NCBI GenBank assembly: GCA_006176705.1
Contig: QRFJ01003061.1
Location: 62,001 to 126,000, forward strand
Length of the DNA stretch: 64,000 nt
Direction of reading: 5' to 3'
DNA from: Cocos nucifera
Taxonomy: Eukaryota; Streptophyta; Magnoliopsida; Arecales; Arecaceae
The notes under the pieces are model-generated. The model was not told the origin of the DNA. It was given only the letters and a program-made list of their open reading frames with translations, and searched no databases. Shown piece after piece: positions 22,625 to 34,093 of this stretch (its first letter is position 1; each line of letters opens with the position of its first letter). The translations under genes were made by a program, and so were the position numbers.

Positions 22625-24489
22625 AGGTTCCCATAAATAATTTAGATCTAATTTTAATTTATTTTTGATCTAATAATTAGGTATTTTTAGATGTCACATG
22701 AGATATGATTAGATCTGAAATAAAAAAAATTAGAAATTAAATAATTTAGATCTATGTTGTACAAGATGCATGCCTAGTTGTAGAATAGAATTATTCTATG
22801 TATAGTCTTGCATGATCATAATTTAATTTGATTAAGTTATAATTTTTAGACTTATTTATTTACTATTTTTTAATGTTATAAATATTATAATAAGATCTAA
22901 AAAATAGAAAATAAAATTATTTAATTTTTGGTGCATATGAGATATGATGAATGCATGTTTAGACTAGTTATAGAATAGTTCTATACAATTGTCTAGAATA
23001 GAATTTATTTTGATATGATCAATTTAAATTTAATTTTTTAGATGATTATGAGATAATTTAGATCTGAAAATATACACGATATGATACATGAGATGTATGC
23101 AAAACATGTTATAGTTAGATCAATTTTTATATATGAGATATATGATGTAGATCTAACTAGTTTTATAGTTTTCATATTTCTGATTAAAGTGTTGTCCTTC
23201 ACCGTCCAGTCATAAGAACAAAGTAGGGTTTAAATGCCCTCTCCTCTCATTTGATGGGGTGTTCTTATGATGTATAGGGGTGCTGCACGTTCGTCCTTAA
23301 TCAAAAATCCAAAAACTTATTTTTTGTAAAACCCTAGATCCTGAAATCCTAAAATTTTATTTACATGTTTTGTTTGTGAATCCTAAACTTAATTGAGAAT
23401 TAAGATTATGAAATATGTTAAATCTAAAAATTAAAAATTTTTAGATTTAAGACATATTCATAAAATTAGGTTCGTGCTGGGTAGCTCAATTAGGTCTAAG
23501 CGATTGATCAAATCGAATCAAGAGTTGATTAGATGGGATTAAGAGTGCTTAAATTGACCAGCCTAATAAGACTAAGTCTAGGTCAAGATCGAGTCACATA
23601 AGTGATCGATCAAGCTAAGACCTTATTAGGCTCAGTGGTTAGAGTTTGGATCATAGGCTAACCGGATTGATTTTGGCTCAACAATTTGGTGTCTAAGGTA
23701 AGTTAGGCAGATACGACCGATTGATTTTTAATTGGGAGCTACTCAACTCGAATGCATTCTTGTTGAGTTAATGGCATATCCCTTCCACCAGTCTCACTTA
23801 CTTGGCCATATTTATCGATCCAGTCCTGATCTAAGGTGGTTAACAATCCAAGCTAACCGATGCCACTAGATTGTCATAATTATTATGGCTATTATAAGTC
23901 TAGTTTAATGAGATCTAAATCAAATCTTCCTAAGAAAAGATTAAGTCTATGGTCTTTCACCATTGTAGATGTGCAGGCCCTTTTCGGGGTTGATTATTCT
24001 CGGCTGGTTATAGTGGTTCAGTTGTACCAAGAAGATGCAACCATGTCTATTAGGCATTGGATGCTATGGACTGGAGGACGGATTGGGCTCAATATTTTGG
24101 ATATGATGAGAGACTCAATTAGGAATTCAATCTATGCAAATGATGGGTCTGACTTAACTAAGAAGTGAATCAATATTTTGGGCAAGGTGAGATTCATGAA
24201 TTAGAGATCAAGTTTGGATGCACCATGATTATAGAATCATTAGACAAGAGTTGTTCACCCATTGACTAATCCATCATCAATAACTATTAGGTGAGGTGAT
24301 GAGTCAGTTGGTGGGATCGCACCATCCACTAGAAATCATTAATCATGAAGATTTTTGCATCTCTACAGAGGGAGTGTAGGGATCCAAAAAAATAGTGAAA
24401 GCTAATTTGTTTAAAAATAAAATCTTTAAACAAATTGGTCAAGTCTTAATTACAATATCTAACTAAAAACTTTGACACTTTATAGGAAA
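22625..24489 (+). other. Untranslated leader of CopA-4
   Basis: AT-rich, collinear with 10739-12614. A 102-codon open stretch (23860-24168) is not kept in the sister copies, so I do not treat it as a gene. Confidence 0.75.
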
Positions 24490-25835
24490 ATGTCTACCTC
24501 CAACCCACTAGCACGTATCCTGGATACCCATAGACTGACTAGATTCAATTACAAGGATTGGCTTCAAAACTTCAAAATCATTTTGGATTTCAAAAAGTTA
24601 ACTCATATATTGGATCAGGATCCCTCCACCTTACCAGCTCGTCCATCCGCTGAATAGAGAGCATCTTTTGACAAGTGGATGGACGAAGATAACAAGGCCA
24701 GATACTACATGTTGGGCTCAATGTCTGATGAGCTTCAGCACCAACATGAAGATATCAAGACTGTCCTCCAAATATTGATTCACCTACAAGAGATGTTTGG
24801 CGAACAGAGTCGTGCAGCCAAGTATCAAGTCACTAAATGACTATTCAAGGCTAAAATGCATGATGGGCAGTCAGTCCAAGATTATTGTCTGATGATGATC
24901 AAGGATTTGGAAGAGCTTGAGAAGCTCAGAGTGCAGTTGCACCAAGATTTGCAGAATAATATAATTCTACAATCTTTGACTGATGCATATGGATAGTTCA
25001 TCATGAACTACCATATGCATAAACTTCAAAATTCTCTAGTCGAGCTTATGAATATGCTGGTTACTGCTGAGCTTTCCATGAAAGGTTCTAAAGGCTCAGT
25101 GCTTGCTATGGAATGAACTTCTTCTAAGAGAAAGTCTTTTAGAAAGAAGAAGAAGTCTATGAAAAGGCAAAAGTTTGAAGAAGGAAAGAAAAAGAAGGTA
25201 GAGCTGAAGAAGAAGGCCGCTGACAAAGGAAAGTATTTCCATTGCAACAATGATGGCCACTAGAAGCGAAACTACCCTACTTACGTGGCCACCTTAAAGA
25301 ATAAGGAGGTAGGTTCTTCTGGAGGTATGCTCGTTATTGAATCTAACCTTATGATTTCTTCTGCATCTAGTTGGGTGCTTGACTCTGGTTCTAGTGCTCA
25401 TTTGTGCACTTTCATGCAGGATCTTGAGGATAGCAGGAGGCTGAGGGATGGTGAGATGATCCTATGCGTTGGAAATGGAGTAAGGGTTGCTGCTGTGGCC
25501 ATGGGAACATAGCCTCTTCGACTACCATCTGGTTTAGACTTAGTATTAAAGGACTGTTATTATGTGCCTGCAGTAAGCAAAAATTTGATTTTTATTTCAT
25601 GCTTAGCACTAGAAGGCTATGTAATTAGTTTCTTAAGGACCATTGTAACATTCTTTATGAAAGAAATAAAATTGTAAGTGATTTTCTTATTAACGGTCTT
25701 TACCAGTTACATATTAATGTATTTATTTTTAATATCAAGCAAAATGTGAATGCCATGAAATGACCTATGGATAGTCCAAATGATAGGTATCTATTGCACC
25801 TAGACTAGGTCATATAGCAGAAGATAGGGTTAACA
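24490..25835 (+). pseudogene. CopA-4 gag-protease
   Basis: Gag starts at ATG 24490 (MSTSNPLARILDTHRLTRFN), the only CopA copy here with that ATG. The frame runs through capsid (about 24490-25100), a Lys-rich spacer and a knuckle site (25234-25275). Both outer Cys of the knuckle are now Tyr, and its Trp codon is TAG. Protease DSGSSAHLC starts at 25381 and looks intact. In-frame stops occur at 24655-24657, in the capsid near 24838, near 24995 and 25115, in the knuckle and at 25510-25512. Most are explained by a single G to A or C to T change, as expected of methylated, silenced DNA. The frame is lost near 25620 and the gap begins at 25836. Confidence 0.88.
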
Positions 25836-26835
25836 NNNNNNNNNNNNNNNNNNNNNNNNNNNNNNNNNNNNNNNNNNNNNNNNNNNNNNNNNNNNNNNNN
25901 NNNNNNNNNNNNNNNNNNNNNNNNNNNNNNNNNNNNNNNNNNNNNNNNNNNNNNNNNNNNNNNNNNNNNNNNNNNNNNNNNNNNNNNNNNNNNNNNNNNN
26001 NNNNNNNNNNNNNNNNNNNNNNNNNNNNNNNNNNNNNNNNNNNNNNNNNNNNNNNNNNNNNNNNNNNNNNNNNNNNNNNNNNNNNNNNNNNNNNNNNNNN
26101 NNNNNNNNNNNNNNNNNNNNNNNNNNNNNNNNNNNNNNNNNNNNNNNNNNNNNNNNNNNNNNNNNNNNNNNNNNNNNNNNNNNNNNNNNNNNNNNNNNNN
26201 NNNNNNNNNNNNNNNNNNNNNNNNNNNNNNNNNNNNNNNNNNNNNNNNNNNNNNNNNNNNNNNNNNNNNNNNNNNNNNNNNNNNNNNNNNNNNNNNNNNN
26301 NNNNNNNNNNNNNNNNNNNNNNNNNNNNNNNNNNNNNNNNNNNNNNNNNNNNNNNNNNNNNNNNNNNNNNNNNNNNNNNNNNNNNNNNNNNNNNNNNNNN
26401 NNNNNNNNNNNNNNNNNNNNNNNNNNNNNNNNNNNNNNNNNNNNNNNNNNNNNNNNNNNNNNNNNNNNNNNNNNNNNNNNNNNNNNNNNNNNNNNNNNNN
26501 NNNNNNNNNNNNNNNNNNNNNNNNNNNNNNNNNNNNNNNNNNNNNNNNNNNNNNNNNNNNNNNNNNNNNNNNNNNNNNNNNNNNNNNNNNNNNNNNNNNN
26601 NNNNNNNNNNNNNNNNNNNNNNNNNNNNNNNNNNNNNNNNNNNNNNNNNNNNNNNNNNNNNNNNNNNNNNNNNNNNNNNNNNNNNNNNNNNNNNNNNNNN
26701 NNNNNNNNNNNNNNNNNNNNNNNNNNNNNNNNNNNNNNNNNNNNNNNNNNNNNNNNNNNNNNNNNNNNNNNNNNNNNNNNNNNNNNNNNNNNNNNNNNNN
26801 NNNNNNNNNNNNNNNNNNNNNNNNNNNNNNNNNNN
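25836..26835. other. Assembly gap, exactly 1000 N
   Basis: A round-number run of N, so its length is a placeholder. It begins inside CopA-4 and ends three bases into the Gyp-1 5' LTR. Confidence 0.98.
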
Positions 26836-26942
26836 TGGGGATAAATCCCGCTCCTGCCGAAGCCCGGCCCGACGCTCAGCCCAATGTAACCAGTAGCCGC
26901 TGAAGAGCTTTAGCGCCAGGCGCCAGGCCGAGCCCCTACCAC

Positions 26943-27110
26943 GGCCGAACTGCCTAGAGGCCGAACTCCCCTGCGCCAAGGTCCGGGCCGAACTGCCTAG
27001 AGGCCGAACTCCCCTGCGCCAAGGTCCGGGCCGAACTGCCTAGAGGCCGAACTCCCCTGCGCCAAGGTCCGGGCCGAACTGCCTAGAGGCCGAACTCCCA
27101 CCGCCAGCCG
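26943..27110 (+). repeat. 43-bp tandem array in Gyp-1 5' LTR
   Basis: Units start ggccgaactgcctagaggcc at 26943 and 26986 and continue at 43-base steps, about three full units and a partial one. The 3' LTR has the counterpart at about 35399-35550 with altered end units. Confidence 0.85.
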
Positions 27111-27659
27111 AACTTCCTGACGGCCGAGCTCCTTGGACTCCAAGCGGCTGGACTTCTTCGGGAGACGGACTCCTCCCAGACGCCCGTTCGGCCATCCGAG
27201 CTCCTCCCGGGTTTTCCCTTCAGCCGAACTCTCCTACGAGCCCGAACTCCTTCGGGCCCCACGGCCGAACTCCTTCGGACCGACCCCAGGCGAGCCCATG
27301 CAGCCGAACTCCTTCGGACTTCCCACGGCCGAACTCCTTCGGACCGACCCCAGGCGAGCCCGTGCAGCCGAACTCCTTCGGACCGACTTCAGGCGAGCCC
27401 AAGTGGCCGAACCCCTTCGGACCGACCCTAGGCGACCGAACTCCTCAGCGAGCCCTGGCCGAACCAACTAGCAACCGAAGTCCTTCAACTGGCCAGCCGA
27501 GCTTCTTCGGGCCTCTCAGCGGTCGAACTCCTCGGCAACCGTCCCGCGGCCGAACTCTACAGATGGCCGACCCTTCAGCCAGACGAACTCCCCCAGCTTC
27601 CCCCTCGGCCGAACTCTGTTACAAGTCCGAACTCCATTGGACGAACTGTCGCCTGCAGC

Positions 27660-27995
27660 AAGACCGGACGGCGCCTTCCTCTCCGTACCGGACTCCATGC
27701 GGCCCACGGCTCGCCGGTATGGCTCCCACGATCTACCGGACGACGCCTTCCTCTCCGTACCGGACTCCATGCGGCCCACGACTCGCCGGTATGGCTCCCA
27801 CGATCTACCGGACGACGCCTTCCTCTCCGTACCGGACTCCATGCGGCCCACGCTCGCCGGTATGGCTCCCACGATCTACCGGACGACGCCTTCCTCTCCG
27901 TACCGGACTCCATGCGGCCCACGACTCGCCGGTATGGCTCCCACGATCTACCGGACGACGCCTTCCTCTCCGTACCAAACTCCATGCTGCCCGAC
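27660..27995 (+). repeat. 72-bp tandem array in Gyp-1 5' LTR
   Basis: The word cgccttcctctccgtacc occurs at 27672, 27744, 27816, 27887 and 27959: steps of 72, 72, 71 and 72. The last unit is diverged. Because 72 is a multiple of three and the DNA is GC-rich, open frames run through on both strands; these are not genes. Confidence 0.9.
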
Positions 27996-28041
27996 GACTC
28001 TCTGCCAGACGGCACAGCCGTCACCATCAACTAAGCTCCGC

Positions 28042-28048
28042 TATAAAA
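28042..28048 (+). promoter_or_regulatory. TATA box of Gyp-1 5' LTR
   Basis: TATAAAA followed by ggacccctcccgac, about 260 bases before the LTR end. It is identical in the 3' LTR at 36588. Confidence 0.75.
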
Positions 28049-28302
28049 GGACCCCTCCCGACATACTAAGGCTAAGCTCTCTGAACTCTCGACTCTCTAA
28101 GCTCTCCTCCACATCTCTAAGCTCCGGAACTCATTCCGAGCACTCCATTACTGTTGGCCGGAAACTAACTTGACCGTCGGAGGGTCCTGCCGGAGCCACC
28201 ACCCCACCGGTTCCGGACGGGACTTCGTTTTGCAGGTCCCCGGCGGCGCCCAGCGGCCTCGATTGCGGCGACCTCCGGCGGCGACGGATTTCTGCACCAA
28301 CA

Positions 28303-28322
28303 GATTGGCGCTAGAGGAAGGG
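28303..28322 (+). other. Primer-binding region of Gyp-1
   Basis: gattggcgctagaggaaggg directly follows the LTR end. The placement and the tggcgc core fit a tRNA-complementary PBS of gypsy elements. I cannot name the tRNA with certainty. Confidence 0.7.
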
Positions 28323-28431
28323 CCTGAACCTTCGAGGTTCCCTTGTTCTTAAAGGAGTGCTCGGCGACGATTTCCTTCCCCTGCTCCGGATCTCTCTTCT
28401 CCCTCTTCAGTATTCCTTTTCTGGAAAGAAA
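28323..28431 (+). other. Short leader of Gyp-1
   Basis: About 110 bases between the PBS and the gag ATG. Nothing else visible. Confidence 0.6.
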
Positions 28432-29775
28432 AATGCCCCCCAGAAGAGCCTCGACCCGGAGGTCGGCAGCCTCCGCGGCCCGATCCCGTTCGGGTCCGTC
28501 CGCTCCCACTCCGGCCCCGGCGACACGGGCCCGCTCCGTACCCGCGGTGGATGCGGAGCGGTTCGACCTGCTTGCCCAGCAGGTCCGCGATCTTACGGAG
28601 GCGGTGCGGGCAGTGCAGGCCACGCATTCGCGAGGTCCGGCGCCCACTCGACCGGCGCGGGGTTCCCCGGAGCCCGGGAACCCAGTCCAGGAGCGACCGA
28701 TGTGGGCTACCCGACCTCCGGCCCTCGGGAGAGAAGGGCAGCCGGCAAGGAGCCCCTGCTCGGACCGCGGCTCGACCCAGGGAGAGGCTTCACACCTATT
28801 CCGCGAGAAGACCTTGGGGATTAAGGATCGCGAAGACTTCCTGGATCAAAGGCTCTTGGAGATGGGACGACGCATAGAAGAACTTCGTCATACTCCTTCC
28901 TCCCGCGGTAACGATATTTGCACTGATCCTCCCTTCTCACAGAAAATTATGCAGGAACAGGTACCGCCGAACTTCAAGCTCCCGCATTTTGAAAGCTACG
29001 ATGGGACCACCGACCCGGTCGACCATTTGGAGGCCTTTCAGGACTACGATGTTGCTCCATGGCGCGCCTGATGCCATTCTTGTGTCGGGCTTTCCCTTCT
29101 ACCCTCAAAGGAGCGGCCAGGAATTGGTACTCGGCGCTTAAGCCGGGCACCATCCTGTCATTTGACCAAATGAGTCAACAATTCGCGGCCCACTTTGTCA
29201 GCAGCAAACGGCCGCGCAGAGGCTCGGATTCCTTGTTGGCCATCAGGCAAAAAGAGGGGGAAGCCCATCCGGGCTTACGTCACCCGGTTCAACGCTGCCG
29301 CGCTGGAAGTCCGGAACCTGGACCAATCAGTTGCTATGGCCGCGCTCAAGGGCGGCCTTCAGAAGAACGACCTGTTGTTCTCCCTGGAAAAGAAATATCC
29401 CAGGGATTTCGCTGACATGCTAGCTCGGGCCGGAAAGCTATGCCCGGGCAGAGGAGGCTTTTGAGGCCAAGGATAATGAAGCTCGCGACAAGCGACGAGT
29501 AGGCAGAGCGGGAAGGCCCGCCGAAGAAAGAAAGCGCACCGAAGCTTGGCCGCGCTCCCGAACTCCCCCTGGTCGCGGGCGAGCCCGGACTCCACCTCAG
29601 GCTCGGGGGCGGGAAGCCACCGACGGAAGGGCACACCGAAGTCCCCCCCGACGCCGAAGTCCCCTCCGGCGCCGAAGTTCCCCCCGGCGCCGAGGTTCTC
29701 CCCCGCGACGAGGTTCATCTCCGCGCCAAGGTTCTCCCCTCCGGCGGCGTTTTCACAGCTACGCCCCCCTCAACG
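28432..29775 (+). pseudogene. Gyp-1 gag, N-terminal and capsid part
   Basis: Starts at ATG 28432 (MPPRRASTRRSAASAARSRS), after a pyrimidine-rich stretch. A basic, Pro/Arg-rich N-terminus is followed by the capsid-like retrotransposon gag domain (about 28960-29460; motifs AARNWYSALKPGTI and RFNAAALE). A Ser/Pro/Arg-rich tail made of 18-base repeats lies at about 29637-29745. The frame is broken by single-base changes near 29040 (extra G), 29254-29258 (extra G in a G run), 29440 (extra C) and about 29775 (missing C). Between these points the coding sequence is clean. Gag builds the particle shell. Confidence 0.88.
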
Positions 29776-30876
29776 CCCTCGAAGGCTCAAGTGCTGCTGG
29801 AGATCAAGGGAAGACTTCCGGAGCCGGAGAGAATGCGTTCCCATCCCAGAAAACGCAACCCCAACAAGTTCTGCCTTTACCACCGTGACCACGGTCACGA
29901 TACCGAGGAGTGCATCCAGCTCCAGGATGAAATCGAGGAGCTGGTCCGGCGGGGCAGGCTTGGCCGATTCCTGCAAAGACAACCTAAAGAGCGGGAAGAT
30001 CGGCCGAGAATGTTGCCGCCGGATGGGGAGGATCGGCAGGAGGATCGGCCGCCTCTTGGCGTCATTAACACCGTCTCGGGAGGACCGCAGCGGGGAAAGA
30101 CCGACGAATCCGAGGGACCGGCGAAGAGGCAGAGGACCTCGGAGCCCGTGACCTTCACCGAGGCAGACGCCCAAGGGATCCGATTTCCACATAACGACGC
30201 GGTTGTAATCTCTTTAAACGTCGCTGATTATGATGTACGCCGCGTTTTGGTGGATAATGGAAGTTCGGCGGACATATTGTTTTATGATGCCTTCTTAAAA
30301 ATGTCCCTACCTGACACCCGCTTAGGGCCTGTAAATTCCCCCCTGGTAGGATTTGCCGGACACGCCGTTCCGGTCGAAGGCATGGTGACTTTGGCGGTGA
30401 CGGCGGGCCAATCCCCAAAATTGGCCAAGGCGCGGATCGACTTTCTGGTCGTGAAGACCCCGTCCGCCTATAATGCAATCCTTGGGCGACCCGGCCTAAA
30501 CGCACTACGGGCGGTTGTGTCAACCTACTACTTAAAGATGAAATTCCCGACGAGCCACGGAGTCGGCGAGGTCAGAGGAGACCAGGCCCTGGCAAAGTAC
30601 TGCTACTCAGTTGCCCTGCGCGGGGGAGACCGGCCCGACCCTTGCCTTGTTGATGGACTGGACGTCCGCGACGACCTCACTGAAGAACGGGGCGAACCTG
30701 CGGAAGACCTCGTCCCTGTGTCCTTACACGACGGAGACCCGGGGCATGAGGTGCGGATCGGCTCCAACTTGGCGGCCGAGGTTAGGAGACAGCTCGTCGC
30801 TTTCCTCAGAAGGAATGCGGACGTCTTCGCCTGGGCCCCAGCGGATGTACCAGGGATCGACGCCGATGTTATAGAA
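29776..30876 (+). pseudogene. Gyp-1 gag finger and aspartic protease
   Basis: One open frame covering the end of gag and the protease. The finger at 29872-29913 is C-X2-H-X4-H-X4-C, the variant common in Tat-type gag. The protease active site DNGSSADIL begins at Asp 30253-30255, and the second conserved block (NAILGRPGLNAL) is near 30475-30510. The protease would cut the polyprotein. The frame is lost by an extra base near 30875, just before RT. Confidence 0.9.
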
Positions 30877-31432
30877 GCATCGGCTGGCCATCGACCCAAG
30901 GCACCGACCCATCAGAGAAAAGTTGCGCCACCAAGCCCCAGAGAGACAGAAGGCGGTAGCCGAAGAAGTGGATAAGCTCCTCGAAGCCGGACTCATCCGG
31001 GAGGTCAACTATCCGACCTGGGTCTCGAACGTGGTCCTCGTCAAAAAAGCAAACAACAAATGGAGGATGTGCGTCGACTTCAAGAAGCTGAACAAAGCCT
31101 GCCCAAAGGACAGCTACCCCCTGCCGAGGATCGATCAGCTGGTGGACGCAACCTCGGGCCACGAGCTCCTCACTTTTATGGACGCATTTTCTGGTTATAA
31201 CCAGATACGCATGGCGCCCGAAGATGAAGAAAAGACCACCTTTATTACTGACCGAGGTCTCTACTGTTACAGGGTCATGCCTTTCGGACTCAAGAATGCA
31301 GGAGCCACCTACCAGCGCTTGGTCAATAAGGTCTTCAAGGGGCAGATCGGCCGCAACATGGAGGTGTACGTGGACGACATGCTAGTCAAAAGCCGAGCCT
31401 CGACAGACCACCTCGCCGACCTTGAAGAAACC
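30877..31432 (+). pseudogene. Gyp-1 reverse transcriptase
   Basis: Gypsy RT with its conserved blocks in order: VSNVVLVKK near 31020, CVDFKKLNKACPKDSYPLPR near 31073-31130, FMDAFSGYNQI near 31178, VMPFGLKNAGATYQ near 31275 and YVDD at 31367-31378, so the catalytic Asp pair is present. An extra T near 31432 shifts the frame in the thumb region. The rest follows in the next frame without loss. Confidence 0.92.
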
Positions 31433-33508
31433 TTTCGGTGCGCTTAGGAGGCACAAGATGAAGTTGAACCCGACCAAATGCGCCTTCGGCGTGACCTCCG
31501 GAAAATTCCTAGGATTCATGGTGTCGAGACGCGGAATCGAGGCAAATCCCGAGAAAATCCGAGCCATCCAGGAGATGACTGCCCCGAAAACAATTAAGGA
31601 AGTTCAGCGCCTGGCTGGGAAGGTGGCGTCCCTGAACCGCTTTGTCTCGAGGTCGGCCGAGCGGTGCCTGCCTTTCTTCCAGGTCCTCAGGCGACCGAAA
31701 GATTTTTGCTGGACAGCGGAGTGCAAACAGGCATTCGAGGAGCTTAAAAACTACCTCGGCGCGCCCCCACTGCTGGCAAAGCCCGAACCTGGAGAAGGGC
31801 TGCTCCTATACCTAGCTGTCTCTCCAATGGCCCTGGCGGCTGTCCTGGTCAGGGAAGATGCGAAGGCGCAACAACCAGTCTACTACGTGAGCCGAGCCTT
31901 GAGGGACGCGGAGACCAGGTACTCCAAGTTAGAAAAACTAATTTACTGTCTTCTGATCGCAGCCAGGAGGCTCCGACCTTACTTTCAGGAGCATACCATA
32001 ACGGTCCTCACGGACCAACCAATAAGAGCCGTCCTCCACCGAGCAGACGCTTCAGGAAGAATCGCCAAATGGGCGATCGAGCTCACGGAGTTCGACATCA
32101 ATTACCGGCCCAGGCCATCGATCAAGGCTCAGATACTGGCGGACTTCGTGCTGGAATGCACCGCACCAGTTGAAGCCGAGCTTGAATCAAGCGAGACTAT
32201 CATCGGAGGGAGACCAGGCCCCAACGAAGCCGAGCTGTGGCGGTCGAGCTTCCCTGAAGAAAGGGCCGACCTTCTTGAAGGCGCCTGGGTTCTGCATGTG
32301 GATGGCTCATCCAACTCTAGCGGGGCCGGCGCAGGGCTGGTCCTGGTTAGCCCCGAGGGGATCGTCACCGAGTACGCATTGCGCTTCGAGTTTCCCACAA
32401 CCAACAATGGGGCCGAGTATGAAGCGCTGATAGCCGGGCTGCAGATAGCCAGGGAATTGAAGGTGGGTCGGCTTCAAGTCTATAGCGATTCCCAGTTGGT
32501 GGTCGGTCAGGTCGGCGGCAGCTACGAGGCGCGGGAGGAAAGCATGGTGATGTACCTCGGGAAGGTGAAGAACTTAATACCAGCCTTCGACAGCTTCGAC
32601 ATTCGGCACATCCCAAGGACCGGGAATACAAGGGCCGACCTCCTCTCCAAGTTGGCCACCTCTGCCCCGGCCGAACTACCAAAAGAGGTGTTTCTGGAAA
32701 CTCTGAAGTGCCCGACCACCGAGGAACCTCAGGCCGTCCTGCGGACGGACTTCGAGCCCAGCTGGATCGATCCGCTGATCGCCTACCTCGAAGAAGGGGT
32801 CCTCCCTCACGACCGGAGAGAAGCTCGGAAGCTCAGGAGTCAAGCCTCCCGCTACGTCTTGTACGAGGGCAGGTTATATAAAAGGTCGTACTCCCTCCCG
32901 TTGCTGAGGTGCCTCCGACCCTCTGAGGCCTGCATCGCGCTACAGGATGTCCACGAAGGACTCTGCGGAAGTCACGCGGGAGCCAGATCCCTATCGCAAA
33001 GACTACTTCGGCAAGGGTACTACTGGCCAACCCTACTTCGTGATTCCACGGAATACGTGAAGAGATGTGACCGCTGCCAGAAGAACGCCAGCGTGCAAAG
33101 GCAGCCGGCATCCGAACTCACTCCGCTCACTGCACCCTGGCCCTTCGCGCAGTGGGGGATGGACATCCTCGGCCCCTTCCCAACGGCGTCCGGACAACGG
33201 AAGTTCCTCCTGGTCGCGATTGACTACTTTACCAAGTGGGTCGAGGCGGAACCACTAGCGAAGATCACCGAGGCCAAGGTGCAGGACTTCGTCTGGAAGA
33301 CGCTGATCTGCCGGTTCGGTCTGCCCCGAGCCCTCATAACCGATAATGGGCGACAGTTCGCTGGAGCCCGGTTTGCCGAGTTCTGCGAAGGACTAAACGT
33401 CTCCCACCACTTCACATCGGTGGCTCATCCGCAAGCCAATGGGGAAGCCGAAGTGACCAATCGGACCCTGCTGCAAGGCCTCAAAACGAGGCTCGACAGG
33501 GCAAAAGG
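31433..33508 (+). pseudogene. Gyp-1 RT thumb, RNase H, second RNase H, integrase core
   Basis: A single open frame of about 690 codons. RT thumb with FLGFMVS near 31505. The first RNase H (about 31770-32140) has LYLAVS where an active enzyme has an Asp, so it is probably inactive. The archaeal-type RNase H (about 32280-32660) has all four acidic residues: Asp 32301, Glu 32415, Asp 32487 and Asp 32637. Integrase has its HHCC finger (about 32950-33090) and catalytic Asp 33162, Asp 33342 and Glu 33450. An extra G in the run near 33508 shifts the frame; the tail is listed separately. Loss of the first RNase H site together with a complete second one is known for Tat elements. Confidence 0.92.
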
Positions 33509-33996
33509 GGGCCTGGGCAGACGAACTCTACCACGTCCTCTGGGCATACCGAACAACGCAGAGGGTACCGACCGGCGAGACGCCCTTCGCCTTGGCCTTC
33601 GGCACCGAGGCAGTCATCCCGATCGAGCTCAAACTTCCATCTGCTCGAATCGTGGGCTTCAACGAGCAACTCAACCCCCAGGACCTCAGAGCCAACCTCG
33701 ACCTTCTAGAAGAAAAGAGGGAAGCGGCCCGCATCCGGATGGCCACCTACCAACGGAAGGTGGCTCGGTATTACAATTCCAGAGTCAAAAACAAGGCGTT
33801 CAGAGTTGGGGATTTGGTGCTCCGACGAGCAGCCGTCTCTCAGCCCCAGAGTCAAGGGAAGCTCGTCCCAAATTGGGAAGGTCCGTACGAAGTGGTAGAG
33901 GTCATCCGACCTGGAACCTATCGCCTAAAGGAGCTCGGAGGACTAACGCTTCCCCGACCTTGGAACTCAGAAAACCTGAGAATGTACCACCAATAG
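33509..33996 (+). pseudogene. Gyp-1 integrase C-terminus
   Basis: Continues the integrase after the frameshift: the conserved ETPFALAFGTEAVIP block near 33580-33625, a helical Arg-rich stretch, then an SH3-like tail (VGDLVLRR near 33810, WEGPYEV near 33880, YRLKEL near 33920). The stop is at 33994-33996. Tail length and motifs are normal for plant gypsy integrase. No chromodomain is seen. Confidence 0.9.
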
Positions 33997-34046
33997 TTTC
34001 CCTCAATAAAACCTTGTTGCTCGACACTATCGTTTCAGGGTCGCTG

Positions 34047-34064
34047 AAAAAAAAAAAAAAAAAA
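34047..34064 (+). repeat. A18 homopolymer
   Basis: Eighteen A in a row 50 bases after the integrase stop, followed by a purine stretch. It could be a slippage product or an internalised poly(A); I cannot decide. Its length makes it error-prone in sequencing. Confidence 0.9.
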
Positions 34065-34093
34065 GAAGAGAAGAAGCGAGCGGAAATGTCCCG

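Larger units (their letters stand above)
20368..25835 (+). mobile_element. CopA-4, 5' half, running into the gap
   Basis: Inserted in the CopB 5' LTR. It consists of 5' LTR, PBS, leader, gag, protease and the first part of GAG-pre-integrase, ending at the N run. The left flank is ccaag (20363-20367); the right flank is unseen. Apart from in-frame stops the gag frame is well kept, so this is one of the better CopA copies. Confidence 0.9.
26836..28302 (+). repeat. 5' LTR of Gyp-1
   Basis: Lacks only the first three bases (in the gap). It ends ccaaca at 28302. The last 300 bases are identical by eye to the end of the 3' LTR. It contains a 43-bp array (26943-27110), a GGCCGAACTCCTTCGG-type module block (about 27240-27430) and a 72-bp array (27660-27995). 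The LTR is shorter than its partner because of array copy-number changes. Confidence 0.93.

Noticed and set aside
23860..24168. 102-codon ORF in the CopA-4 leader
   Set aside because: Not open in the matching leaders of CopA-3 and CopA-6.
25810..26979. 389-codon minus-strand ORF
   Set aside because: It exists only because the N run contains no stop codons; most residues are unknown.
27362..28173. Long ORFs on both strands in the Gyp-1 LTR (up to 235 codons)
   Set aside because: The 72-bp array is a multiple of three and GC-rich, so any stop-free frame repeats through it. The frames overlap on both strands and are noncoding LTR.
29359..30192. Minus-strand ORFs opposite Gyp-1 gag
   Set aside because: Shadows of the GC-rich gag coding strand; low-complexity translation.
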